A DNA stretch of 39,033 nucleotides from Methylococcaceae bacterium (GTDB lineage: Bacteria > Pseudomonadota > Gammaproteobacteria > Methylococcales > Methylomonadaceae), in the NCBI GenBank assembly GCA_030627265.1, contig DAOUSK010000010.1, positions 1 to 39,033 on the forward strand. The letters are read 5' to 3'. This document shows, piece by piece, positions 10,569-19,295 of this stretch. The number at the start of each line of letters is the position of its first letter. Position 1 is the stretch's first letter. The notes beneath the pieces were generated by a model. It did no database searches, was not told where the DNA came from, and worked only from the letters and a program-made list of their open reading frames with translations. Both the position numbers and the translations under genes were made by a program.

Positions 10569-10752
10569 AATCAAACCTCCTTTTTCAATTAATCTTTATC
10601 ATATACGAGCAACCCCATTTTAATATTGTCCTTATGTACAAGCAAGCGAAAACAAGCCCCCCACCACATTAAAATAAAAACTATGCAAAATAGGTTTATA
10701 GCTAATTTCAGGTAAAATAATTGAAAAATTATTATGAATAATTGGATAAACA

Positions 10753-11835
10753 ATGAAAAGACGCGATTTTATAAATAAAGCAGGTGCAGGTGCTGTTATT
10801 GCAGGAAGTACGCTACTAACCCCAAGTTTAGTGCATGCTAAAACAAAATATAAATGGAAAATGGTCACGGCTTGGCCTAAGAACTTTCCCGGTTTGGGTA
10901 CCGGTGCTAATTTGCTCGCTAAAATGATTAATGAAATGAGTGATGGCCGCATCAAAGTCAAAGTTTATGGTGCGGGGGAGCTAGTTCCTGCTTTTGAAGT
11001 GTTTGATGCCGTTTCTAAAGGCACAGCTCAAATGGGGCATTCTGGCGCTTATTATTGGAAAGGGAAAGCGGCAGCAACGCAATTTTTCTCTGCCGTACCG
11101 TTTGGTTTAACCGCTCAAGAAATGAATGCTTGGTTATACTATGGCGGAGGTATGGAATTATGGCGCGAACTCTATGCTCCTTTTAATTTAATCCCTGCCG
11201 CTGCGGGTAATTCCGGCGTACAAATGGCCGGTTGGTTTAATAAAGAAATTAAATCAGTTGATGATTTAAAAGGCTTAAAAATGCGCATCCCAGGCTTAGG
11301 CGGCGAAGTTTTACGCAGAGCCGGTGGAACACCTCTTACCATCGCTGGCGGTGAATTATTCACCGCGCTACAAACAGGCACCATCGATGCAACTGAATGG
11401 GTGGGGCCCTATAATGATTTAGCTTTTGGTTTACACAAGGCAGCTAAATATTATTATTACCCCGGTTGGCATGAGCCTGGTTCCACAATGGAAGCGATGA
11501 TAAACAAACCCGCTTTTGAAGAGTTACCTAAAGACTTACAAAGTATTGTGCTGGCTGCTTGTAAAGCCGTTAATATGGATATGATTTCTAACTATACGGC
11601 GCGTAACAACCAAGCCTTGGATACGCTGGTCAATAAACATGGCGTAAAACTTATGCCTTTGCCAGATGATGTTTTAAAAACATTAAAACAACTATCAGAG
11701 GAAGTGGTCTTAGAGTTAGCCAACAAAGACCCTATGTCGATGAAAATTTACACGTCTTTTAACCAGTTTAGAAGCCAAGTTTCCCAATGGAGCTCCCTAT
11801 CTGAGCAAGCCTTTTTAAAGGCGCGTGCACTTTAA
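10753..11835 (+). CDS. TRAP transporter substrate-binding protein (DctP/TakP-like), Tat signal
   Basis: A 360-residue periplasmic binding protein. The N-terminus MKRRDFINKAGAGA is a twin-arginine signal with cleavage likely after LVHA (residue 29). The mature region has the DctP-family blocks: VTAWPKNFPG, MRIPGLGGEVLRRAGG (containing the conserved carboxylate-binding Arg) and LQTGTIDATEWVGPYNDLAFG. The last block, with YYPGWHEPG, is typical of the TakP branch that binds 2-oxoacids, sometimes with a cation. The real ligand is inferred. The membrane subunits DctQ and DctM, usually adjacent, are not in this window. The start ATG has GGATAA upstream. Confidence 0.88.
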   Translation: MKRRDFINKAGAGAVIAGSTLLTPSLVHAKTKYKWKMVTAWPKNFPGLGTGANLLAKMINEMSDGRIKVKVYGAGELVPAFEVFDAVSKGTAQMGHSGAYYWKGKAAATQFFSAVPFGLTAQEMNAWLYYGGGMELWRELYAPFNLIPAAAGNSGVQMAGWFNKEIKSVDDLKGLKMRIPGLGGEVLRRAGGTPLTIAGGELFTALQTGTIDATEWVGPYNDLAFGLHKAAKYYYYPGWHEPGSTMEAMINKPAFEELPKDLQSIVLAACKAVNMDMISNYTARNNQALDTLVNKHGVKLMPLPDDVLKTLKQLSEEVVLELANKDPMSMKIYTSFNQFRSQVSQWSSLSEQAFLKARAL

Positions 11836-11960
11836 CCCAAACATTTACTTGGCGGCCATCTGCTGGGGTGATGAAAATCTAGTTTTTTATCTTATTTTTG
11901 TAAAATTTAAATGATGTGTTTTTCTTCCCAAGCAGAAGAGTTTTAGCATCATAATACAAG

Positions 11961-12020
11961 CTGGGGCGCAGGTCTTTAGCCTGCATTTATACAAGAGCAG
12001 GCTAAAGACCTGCGCCCCAG
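11961..12020. repeat. Perfect 24-bp inverted repeat
   Basis: The left arm (11961-11984) begins CTGGGGCGCAGGTCTTTAGC. The right arm (11997-12020) is its exact complement over all 24 bases, around a 12-base AT-rich loop. No T run follows, so it is not a classical terminator, though it lies between the convergent TRAP and RND genes. A smaller hairpin, GCATAAAA/TTTTATGC, is at 12076-12101. The remaining bases of this 307-bp gap (11836-12142) show no gene. Confidence 0.85.
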
Positions 12021-12142
12021 TGATTGCTGATAATGAGAGTTTGCCAGTGAAGCAAAGTTTGGGAGCGGAAAATCGGCATAAAAAGTGAATCTATTTTATG
12101 CGGCAGAAATTAACGACTTTCATCAGCCCAACCATCTATCTG

Positions 12143-15100
12143 CTACGCCTTCTTACTAAAGCGCTCACTAAAACCTTGCATGACCGCATAAAACACGGGT
12201 GTAAATATCAGCGACATAGTCACTGCAGCAATCATACCGCCGACCACTGCTGTACCAATCGCCTGACGACTTGCCGCACCCGCTCCACTCGCGATCATTA
12301 ATGGCATAAAACCTAAAATTGAGGAAAATGCGGTCATTAAAATCGCACGAAAACGTAACCGAGAAGCTTCAACAGCTGAATCAAAAATACTGATGCCTTT
12401 AGCGCGTTGCTCGGCAGCTAATTCAACAATCAAAATCGCATTTTTACTGGCCAAACCAATAATCAATACAATCCCAATCTGGGTATAAACATTATTATCA
12501 AATCCGCGCATCATTAAGGCGGCAACCGTACCTAATAAGGCTAAAGGCACAACCAGCAATACTGCCATCGGTAAGCTCCAGCTTTCATATTGAGCAGCTA
12601 ATACTAAAAACACGAGAACAATCGCCAAAGCAAAAATAACAGTGGCTTCAGAGCCGACCTGCTTTTCTTGATAAGACATGCCCGTCCACTCAAAACCCAG
12701 TGAGTCAGGGAATTTTTCTTGCGCCATTTGTTCCATTAGATTTAATGCTTCACCGGAACTAAATCCTGGTGCAGCACTACCTGTAATGGAAGCCGCAGGG
12801 TAAAGGTTGTAACGTAAAATTGTTTGCGGACCTAAGGTTTCATCCACTCTAATTAAAGTCCCTAGCGGAATCATTTCGCCTTTTTTATTTCGTACTTCGA
12901 GCTGCCGTATGTCTTCGGGTTTTAAGCGAAACTTAGCATCTGCCTGAACTTTAACCTGCCAAGTGCGACCAAATTGATTGAAATCATTAACATAAGCCGA
13001 GCCTAAATAAGCCTGTAAGGTATTAAACACCTCATTTAAAGGAACCTCTAAAGTTTTTGCTTTGGTACGATCCACTTCAGCAAATAATTGCGGCACCCCC
13101 GCTCTAAAAGTAGAATTAAGTTTCGCTAAGCCTGATTGGCTTTGGCTGTCTACGATCATTTCAGTAGCCATGCGCTGCAGCTCATCTAAACCAATATTGC
13201 CTCTGTCCTGAATCTGCATTTGAAAACCACCAGAAACCCCTAAGCCTGGAATTGCAGGAGGGACAAAGGTAAATACGATGGCTTCTTGAATCTGGCTTAG
13301 CTTTTGGTTTAAATGTTTCAGAATAGCTGCTTGAGTTTCATTTTCAGCGGTGCGCTCTTCCCATGGCTTCATAACCACGAAAATCGTCGCAGCATTAGAG
13401 GCATTGGTTCCATCAATCATGGAGAACCCGCCTAATGATATCCAGTCTTTTAAGCCCGGTATTTCTTTTAAGATATCATCAATTTTCCTGAGTACTTCAT
13501 CAGTACGTTCCTTAGAAGCTGCATCGGGTAATTGCACCGCCGTAATAACATAACCTTGATCTTCTACAGGTAAAAAGGAAGCAGGAATTTTGCCAAACTG
13601 CCAGCCACTGACAACCGCGATACCTAAGGCTAATAACATCATCAAAAATCCACGGCGAACGACGATTTTTAGAAAATTGGCATAGCCATTAGAGCTGGCT
13701 TCAAAAAAACGATCAAAGCCGCGAAAAAAAGCATTTTTGTTTTTTGATGCAGGGCGTAATAATAATGCCGCTAATGCAGGACTTAAGGTTAAAGCATTGA
13801 GCGAGCTGAAAACCGTTGCTACTGCAATGGTAAGAGAAAATTGACGATACATTTCTCCGGTAATTCCAGGTAAAAAAGCGGTCGGTACAAAGACCGCTAA
13901 TAACACCAATGTCGTTGCAACAACAGGGCCAGATACATCACTCATGGCTTGAATGGCCGCGTCTCTTGAGCTCATGCCTTTTTCGATATACGCAGCGGTC
14001 GCTTCGACCACAACAATCGAGTCATCGACCACCACTCCGATGGCGAGTACCAACCCAAATAAAGTCAGCATATTCAAGGAAAAACCCATCATCGCCATAA
14101 CAATAAAGGTAGCAATCAGGGAAACAGGAATAGTAACGGCTGGAATCAGGGTCGCGCGCCAGTCTTGCAAGAAAATAAATAAAACAATAAAGACTAATGC
14201 GCCCGCTTGATACAAGGTGACAAAAACTTCATTAATCGAAGCGCTAACAAAAAGTGTCGTGTCATAAGGAACTTTGTATTCCAAGCCTTGAGGGAAGTTT
14301 TTTTCTAATTCCTGCATTTTTGCACGAACTTGATCGGCAACGTCTAAGGCGTTAGCTCCAGGTAATTGATAAATACTGATGCTAGCTGATGGTGCACCAT
14401 TTACATTGGCACTAATATCGTAGGTTTTACCGCCTAAACCAATGCGAGCAACATCTTTTAAACGAGTAATGGCACCCTTTCCATCTGTTTTGATAATAAT
14501 ATCTTCAAATTGAGCAATATCTGTTAAGCGCCCTAAGACATTAATGGTGTACTGGAAGTTTATACCGGCTGGGACAGGAGGCTGACCAATTTGACCCGCT
14601 GCAACTTGTACGTTTTGCTCACGCATCTCATTTAAAATATCTTGAGTGGTAATGCCCCGCGATTTCATTTGATGAGGATTAAGCCAAACCCGCATACTGT
14701 AATCACTAGGCGGGAAAATCATGACATCCCCTACCCCTTTAATCCGGGCTAATTGGTCACGAATATTTAAAGTCGCATAATTACTTAAATATAGCTCATC
14801 AAAGGTGCTATCTGGTGAAGTCAGGGCAATAAATAAGATAATATTAGCAGATTTCTTTTTGGTACTAACGCCTTGGCGATTCACTTCTTCGGGTAAATTA
14901 GGTGCAGCTAAAGCAACACGGTTTTGCACCATCACCTGAGCAATATCTAAATCAGTACCAACCTCGAAAGTCACTGTTAAATTGTACGAGCCATCACCCG
15001 CACTGGTGGATGACATATACAGCATGTTTTCCACACCGTTAACCTGCTGTTCAATCGGTGCCGCGACTGTTTCAGCAATAACCTGTGCATTCGCGCCCGG

Positions 15101-15250
15101 GTAAGTCGCTTTAACCTCAACGGTAGGTGGGGTAATTTCAGGGTATTGCGCACTCGGTAAAGTTAAAACAGAAACAATACCTGCAATTAATAAGACGATA
15201 GAAATAACGCTAGCGAAAATGGGCCGTTCTATAAAAAATTTAGAAAACAT
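12143..15250 (-). CDS. HAE1-family RND multidrug efflux pump (AcrB/MexB-like)
   Basis: A 1035-residue inner-membrane proton/drug antiporter. The N-terminus MFSKFFIERPIFASVISI and the first periplasmic loop (PTVEVKATYPGANA) are typical of HAE1. The proton-relay pair is present as Asp409-Asp410 in transmembrane helix 4 (VVVDDSIVVVE), and the conserved Lys of helix 10 is in IGLASKNAILIVE. About twelve membrane helices and two large periplasmic loops can be traced. Its start is four bases after the stop of the adaptor gene, so the two form an operon. No outer-membrane channel gene follows, so it probably borrows a TolC, perhaps the one at 19296. Confidence 0.93.
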   Translation of the reverse strand: MFSKFFIERPIFASVISIVLLIAGIVSVLTLPSAQYPEITPPTVEVKATYPGANAQVIAETVAAPIEQQVNGVENMLYMSSTSAGDGSYNLTVTFEVGTDLDIAQVMVQNRVALAAPNLPEEVNRQGVSTKKKSANIILFIALTSPDSTFDELYLSNYATLNIRDQLARIKGVGDVMIFPPSDYSMRVWLNPHQMKSRGITTQDILNEMREQNVQVAAGQIGQPPVPAGINFQYTINVLGRLTDIAQFEDIIIKTDGKGAITRLKDVARIGLGGKTYDISANVNGAPSASISIYQLPGANALDVADQVRAKMQELEKNFPQGLEYKVPYDTTLFVSASINEVFVTLYQAGALVFIVLFIFLQDWRATLIPAVTIPVSLIATFIVMAMMGFSLNMLTLFGLVLAIGVVVDDSIVVVEATAAYIEKGMSSRDAAIQAMSDVSGPVVATTLVLLAVFVPTAFLPGITGEMYRQFSLTIAVATVFSSLNALTLSPALAALLLRPASKNKNAFFRGFDRFFEASSNGYANFLKIVVRRGFLMMLLALGIAVVSGWQFGKIPASFLPVEDQGYVITAVQLPDAASKERTDEVLRKIDDILKEIPGLKDWISLGGFSMIDGTNASNAATIFVVMKPWEERTAENETQAAILKHLNQKLSQIQEAIVFTFVPPAIPGLGVSGGFQMQIQDRGNIGLDELQRMATEMIVDSQSQSGLAKLNSTFRAGVPQLFAEVDRTKAKTLEVPLNEVFNTLQAYLGSAYVNDFNQFGRTWQVKVQADAKFRLKPEDIRQLEVRNKKGEMIPLGTLIRVDETLGPQTILRYNLYPAASITGSAAPGFSSGEALNLMEQMAQEKFPDSLGFEWTGMSYQEKQVGSEATVIFALAIVLVFLVLAAQYESWSLPMAVLLVVPLALLGTVAALMMRGFDNNVYTQIGIVLIIGLASKNAILIVELAAEQRAKGISIFDSAVEASRLRFRAILMTAFSSILGFMPLMIASGAGAASRQAIGTAVVGGMIAAVTMSLIFTPVFYAVMQGFSERFSKKA

Positions 15251-15254
15251 AAAA

Positions 15255-16430
15255 TTATCCTGCTGTTATTGCTGCGTTCTGCGGATTAACAATACTTCCG
15301 GGCCTGGCTTTTTGTAGCCCTTTAATAATCACTTTATCCGTGGCTTTGATGCCTTTTTTAATAACGACTTGTCCTTCAATACGCTGCCCCAATACAACAG
15401 AACGCTTTTCAACTTTATTTTCTGCATCCACAACTAAAACAAATCGCCCGCTTTGGTCTGCAGAAATCGCACGCTCATCAATTAATAGCGCGTTATCTGT
15501 TTTACCTACTGGGAGGCGTAAACGAGTAAATAGCCCAGGAATTAAGCGTGTTGGTTTTTCTGCATTGGCGAATATTCCGCGGAGCTCAATAGTCCCCGTA
15601 CTTGGGTTAAGTGCTGACTCACCAAAATCTAACTCGCCTTTGTGAGGATAAGCTTGTTCATCTACTAGACCTAAAAAAAGAGGTATATCCAAGGCTTGGT
15701 CTGACTGTTTTTCTAGATCATGCCCTATTTTCTGTGCTTTTTCAGCGCGTATATTCATAACACGCAATAAATCACGCTCATTAAGATGAAAATAGGCATA
15801 CATCGGTTTATATTGGGTAATTGTGGTCAACAAAGTTGCCTCACCTTCACCCACTAAATTACCGACATCCACATGATTACGACTGACTCGCCCACTAATG
15901 GGGGCTTTAACTTGCGTGTAACTTAATTGAATTTTTGCACTCTGAACTCTTGCATTTTTTAAACCAATCTGAGCTTGAGCAACATCTCGTTCTGTTTTAC
16001 GACGTAAATAATCCGTTTGAGAAATAAAGTTCTTTTTGATTAAACTATTCGCCCGCTTTAATTCAGCTTGTGTCCGTGCTAATTCGGCTTGCGCACTAAT
16101 TAATTCCGCTTGTGCTGCAGCCAATTCTGCTTGGTAAGGCTCGGGATCAATCACAAATAATAAATCACCCTGCTTTACCTGTAAGCCAGGTTCAAAACGC
16201 ATACTTTTTAAGATGCCACTCGCCTGCGCTTTCACTTCAGCAAAGCCAACCGATTTTGTTGTGCCTGTAAATTCAAGATATTCAATAACACTTTTTTGAA
16301 CAGGCAAGCTAACCGTTACTTTGACAGGAGGTGGTACAACATAAGTATTCTTTCCATCTGAGCAGCTCGTTAGAATAGTTAAAAAACTAATCATCAAATA
16401 GTAGCAATAGTTATTTTTGAAAAAGTTCAT
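15255..16430 (-). CDS. Periplasmic adaptor (membrane fusion) lipoprotein, AcrA/MexA-like
   Basis: A 391-residue adaptor linking the downstream RND pump to an outer-membrane channel. The lipobox ILTSC puts the lipidated cysteine near residue 23. It is followed by a proline-rich linker, a barrel-sandwich half-motif (VKAQASGILKSMRFEPG), and a long alpha-hairpin with repeated AQAELxxAQAELARTQAELKRA heptads (about residues 108-135). The second lipoyl half is APISGRVSRNHVDVGN. The C-terminal membrane-proximal domain ends with the KAxDKVIIKGLQKARPG signature. It is the first gene of a two-gene operon and is divergent from the DUF4136 lipoprotein gene. No local repressor gene is seen. Confidence 0.92.
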   Translation of the reverse strand: MNFFKNNYCYYLMISFLTILTSCSDGKNTYVVPPPVKVTVSLPVQKSVIEYLEFTGTTKSVGFAEVKAQASGILKSMRFEPGLQVKQGDLLFVIDPEPYQAELAAAQAELISAQAELARTQAELKRANSLIKKNFISQTDYLRRKTERDVAQAQIGLKNARVQSAKIQLSYTQVKAPISGRVSRNHVDVGNLVGEGEATLLTTITQYKPMYAYFHLNERDLLRVMNIRAEKAQKIGHDLEKQSDQALDIPLFLGLVDEQAYPHKGELDFGESALNPSTGTIELRGIFANAEKPTRLIPGLFTRLRLPVGKTDNALLIDERAISADQSGRFVLVVDAENKVEKRSVVLGQRIEGQVVIKKGIKATDKVIIKGLQKARPGSIVNPQNAAITAG

Positions 16431-16573
16431 ATTGTTATACCGCTCAAATAAGAAGTTAATTAGAGTTATTTTTCTATTCTACAAGATAAAGTAACTAACA
16501 AGAATGCTCTGTGGAATTTAAATTTTTTTTCAGTTAAAGTGATCGTTTTAATAACAATAACTAAATAATTCTT

Positions 16574-17110
16574 ATGAAAAAAATCTTACCTTTCACTTTA
16601 TTAATCACTGCTCTTTTTTTAACTGCTTGCAATACAACGCCAACTAAAGATATCCAAGTTCAATCTACTAAAGCGCCCGGCGCTCAATTAAAAAATTACA
16701 AAACCTATGCTTGGGCTGGTTCAGCTTCTGTTTTAAATGATCCTGAACAAAAATGGCAAGCTACTGACCTAGATATTTCAGGTACCATTGAGTCATTAAT
16801 TGACCGTGAATTAAAAAAGAAAAACTTGACTAAAGTTCAAGATGAAAATGCTGATATTGCTATGAGCTTTTTTACCGGCGTGGATATGGAAGCAAAAAAC
16901 CTTAAAACAGCACCTGATTCAGATGTTGAAATTCCGACAGACACACCAAAAGCCGCACTCATTATTATCGCACTTGATGTAAAAACAGATTATGTCGTTT
17001 GGGTCGGTGTAGCAACAGCAGATGTCGTTAAAAAAGCCACGACAGAAATAACTAAAGCACGTTTAGATTATGCGATTACTAAAATATTCAACAGTAAATT
17101 AAGCAAGTAA
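16574..17110 (+). CDS. DUF4136-family lipoprotein
   Basis: A 178-residue predicted lipoprotein: MKKILPFTLLITALFLTAC, with lipobox LTAC at residues 16-19. The mature protein has the DUF4136 pattern: an early KNYKTYAWAG segment, a middle block IESLIDRELKKKNL..ENADIAMSFF (the recurrent 'I...L..KG/KN....ADI' motif), and a terminal helix with KIFNSKL. The function of the family is unknown; members are often in cell-envelope neighbourhoods. A second, more distant member lies on the other strand at 18540-19121. It is divergent from the RND adaptor gene, and the 143-bp gap is AT-rich. No ribosome site is obvious. Confidence 0.8.
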   Translation: MKKILPFTLLITALFLTACNTTPTKDIQVQSTKAPGAQLKNYKTYAWAGSASVLNDPEQKWQATDLDISGTIESLIDRELKKKNLTKVQDENADIAMSFFTGVDMEAKNLKTAPDSDVEIPTDTPKAALIIIALDVKTDYVVWVGVATADVVKKATTEITKARLDYAITKIFNSKLSK

Positions 17111-17193
17111 TTAAACTCGCGATAAGCTAATACCAGTCCCAATAAATACTTACTGTTATAAAAATTTGTGATATCGCATTTATTTCACTTTAC

Positions 17194-17302
17194 CCGTAGG
17201 ATGGGTAGAACGTAGCGCCTGTCTTTTTAGGTGCGCAGTGAAACCCATCAACTCTACGTAAAACGATGGGTTTCGCAAAAAGACGCTCTACCCATCCTAC
17301 GG
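17194..17302. repeat. Dispersed palindromic repeat, family B, copy 1
   Basis: A 109-bp imperfect palindrome. The outer ends are CCGTAGGATGGGTAGAACG and CTCTACCCATCCTACGG. The inner arms are GTGAAACCCATCA and TGATGGGTTTC, and an asymmetric CTTTTTAGGTGCGCA insert lies on the left. Related copies are at 24926-25034 (same orientation) and 29602-29706 (inverted). It sits in the 335-bp gap before the AI-2E-family gene; I see no gene in that gap. Confidence 0.88.
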
Positions 17303-17445
17303 AAAACCTGATAGATATATTAAAATATATCCTGTGACGGGATTTAAGTGTTTATATTTTGAGATTGATATAAGGCGTTGGTTCCTCATAAAACTCTGCC
17401 ATCAACTTAATTAGCTCCTCCACCTCGTTTAACTAACTTACCGCT

Positions 17446-18486
17446 ATGCCTATTCAAAAATACCCACTCTTAATTAGCCTTGCGGCAATGTGCATTATCA
17501 TTGCAGGAATGAAAGCCGCTTCGCCTATTTTAAACCCTCTATTTTTATCTGTTTTCATCGCGGTTATTTGCTTACCGGCTCTTTCATGGTTAAACAAAAA
17601 AGGTCTATCTTCCAGCTTAGCCATCACCCTGATTATCAGCGCTTTATTCATTATTATTGGCACGCTAGGCATTTATCTTGCTGGCTCTATTAAACAATTC
17701 TCCCTGCAACTCCCCCATTATCAAAATAACTTAAGTGGCCAAACAAGTCTTTTACTGCACTGGTTAGAAGATCGCGGGGTTAAACAGTATATTAATGTTG
17801 AAACCATTAAAGAATTTAGTGCCAGTAAAGTCATGAAATTTGTGGGTAGCTTAATTTCCGGATTAGGTAATACTTTTGCAGATATATTTTTAATTCAATT
17901 AACGGTCATTTTTCTATTATTTGAAGGCTATGCCTTACCTAAAAAAATACAAGCTGCTTTTGGTAACGCTAGTATCAATCATCATTCCGTTTCAATCACT
18001 AAAAGCATTAACCAATACCTGGGTATAAAAACCATTACTAGTTTAGTCACTGGTTTATTCATTAGCTTATGGCTATCAATACTAGGGGTTGATTTCCCTG
18101 TGCTATGGGGCGTGATTGCCTTTATGCTGAATTTTGTGCCTACCATTGGTTCCATTATTGCGGCAATTCCAACGATGTTATTAAGCCTTGTTCAACTAGG
18201 TCTTGATAGCACTTTATTGGTTGCTCTAGGCTATTTTTTAGTGAATATGGTCGTTGGCAATATTTGGGAACCAAGAATTATGGGTAAAGGCTTAGGCCTA
18301 TCAACCCTCGTGGTATTTTTATCTTTAACTTTTTGGGGCTGGGTTTTTGGTACGGTGGGCATGTTACTTTCCGTCCCTTTTACCATGATCATTAAAATTA
18401 TTTTAGAACAGAACCCTGACACGCATTGGATTGCAATATTATTAGGCTCTGAGGATGATTTGCCTGAAGTAGAAAGCCCTTCTTAA
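17446..18486 (+). CDS. AI-2E/PerM-family membrane transporter
   Basis: A 346-residue polytopic protein of the AI-2E transporter (PF01594, PerM/TqsA) family, with about eight hydrophobic segments. Two occur close together at residues 15-45 and one near 60-85. After a periplasmic stretch (KQYINVETIKEFSASKV) there is a C-terminal cluster containing the family signature: FPVLWGVIAFMLNFVPTIGS, then VGNIWEPRIMGKGLGLS. Family members export signals, ions or other solutes, and the substrate here cannot be assigned. The ATG has no clear ribosome site. It faces the DUF4136 gene on the minus strand, with a hairpin between their ends. Confidence 0.88.
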   Translation: MPIQKYPLLISLAAMCIIIAGMKAASPILNPLFLSVFIAVICLPALSWLNKKGLSSSLAITLIISALFIIIGTLGIYLAGSIKQFSLQLPHYQNNLSGQTSLLLHWLEDRGVKQYINVETIKEFSASKVMKFVGSLISGLGNTFADIFLIQLTVIFLLFEGYALPKKIQAAFGNASINHHSVSITKSINQYLGIKTITSLVTGLFISLWLSILGVDFPVLWGVIAFMLNFVPTIGSIIAAIPTMLLSLVQLGLDSTLLVALGYFLVNMVVGNIWEPRIMGKGLGLSTLVVFLSLTFWGWVFGTVGMLLSVPFTMIIKIILEQNPDTHWIAILLGSEDDLPEVESPS

Positions 18487-18492
18487 ATAACC

Positions 18493-18525
18493 GCCTCTAA
18501 AGACAGTAAAACTGGCTTTAGAGGC
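18493..18525. terminator. Hairpin between convergent genes
   Basis: GCCTCTAAAG (18493-18502) pairs perfectly with CTTTAGAGGC (18516-18525), with an inner CAG/CTG extension. There is no long T run on either side, so terminator strength is uncertain, but the location between two convergent stop codons supports the role. Confidence 0.6.
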
Positions 18526-18539
18526 TAGATTAGCAACAA

Positions 18540-19121
18540 TTAGTCTTGTTTTTGCTTAGGTGGAAATTTCTTTAAAATACCCTTCACCACCTCACTTACT
18601 AATTTATCCATATTTTCTGTTGTTCTTGTCGAAGGTATTCTATCGCTACCTAAGCCACGCCAAACCAATTTATTGGTTTTTGGATCAACAAAATCAATTA
18701 CCAAAGTCCCTTGTTTATAAGTTTTAATCACAGTACTGCTGTGCCCACTCATTCCTCTATAGCCATACCCTGCCCCCCATCCCCAACGAGATGAATATCC
18801 ACCATAGGTTTGATAGCTCTGAATATCTGTTTCATCGCGAGTTAAAACACTGTAGTTAAGCTGTAAATCTGCCACACCTTCAGATTGTTGATAGCCTTGC
18901 ACTGTAAGCTGCTTATTAATGGTATTACGAATTCTCATATCCATAATGTCACTCACTTGTATCTCATCCTTATTCGTGACTGTTTTTGCATTGATCCACT
19001 GATAACTTTTGAAACTTGAAAAGTCAGTGTTTTTATCATGATCAGTACTTACTTTTACGCTAGAACAGGCCATTAACCCAGCAGCTAGTAATAACAGTAA
19101 ACTAGTTTTCTTCAATTTCAT
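18540..19121 (-). CDS. DUF4136-family lipoprotein, Gly/Tyr-rich insert
   Basis: A 193-residue predicted lipoprotein starting MKLKKTSLLLLLAAGLMAC, lipobox LMAC. I use the ATG at 19121, which has GGAG about six bases upstream, rather than the ATG four codons earlier. The DUF4136 elements are present: DFSSFKSYQWIN near residue 37, an INKQLTVQGYQ..GVADLQLNY block, then LVIDFVDPKTNKLVWRGLG and a C-terminal VSEVVKGILKKFPPK. Between them is a Gly/Tyr/Trp-rich stretch (GGYSSRWGWGAGYGYRG) common in this family. Function is unknown. It is divergent from the TolC-MFP-RND operon and could share its control region. Confidence 0.82.
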   Translation of the reverse strand: MKLKKTSLLLLLAAGLMACSSVKVSTDHDKNTDFSSFKSYQWINAKTVTNKDEIQVSDIMDMRIRNTINKQLTVQGYQQSEGVADLQLNYSVLTRDETDIQSYQTYGGYSSRWGWGAGYGYRGMSGHSSTVIKTYKQGTLVIDFVDPKTNKLVWRGLGSDRIPSTRTTENMDKLVSEVVKGILKKFPPKQKQD

Positions 19122-19162
19122 TATTTTCTCCATTTAATTAATTTTTTTGATAAAGTCATTAC

Positions 19163-19193
19163 ATAGTTTATAAAGTAACTATATAGTTTATAA
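19163..19193. promoter_or_regulatory. Paired direct repeats, possible operator
   Basis: ATAGTTTATAA occurs at 19163-19173 and again at 19183-19193, exactly 20 bp apart (about two helical turns). They lie in the divergent gap between the DUF4136 gene and tolC, just before two TATAAT hexamers (19200-19205, 19214-19219). The spacing suits a regulator binding one DNA face, but no -35 is clear and the region is very AT-rich. Confidence 0.35.
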
Positions 19194-19295
19194 GCTTATT
19201 ATAATTTTGTGTTTATAATAGCTTTTATACACAACGTTAGCTCTATTGTGAATTTTCACAGTTCTATACCGCTACTAATTTAGGAATTAGCGCCA

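Noticed and set aside
10632-10961. A 109-residue minus-strand frame over the TRAP gene start
   Set aside because: It is antisense to a well-supported signal peptide and mature N-terminus; composition is that of a shadow frame.
17402-17445. Riboswitch or leader RNA before the AI-2E-family gene
   Set aside because: There is a CCTCC stretch that could pair with a ribosome site, but no conserved riboswitch fold or gene-function match was seen.
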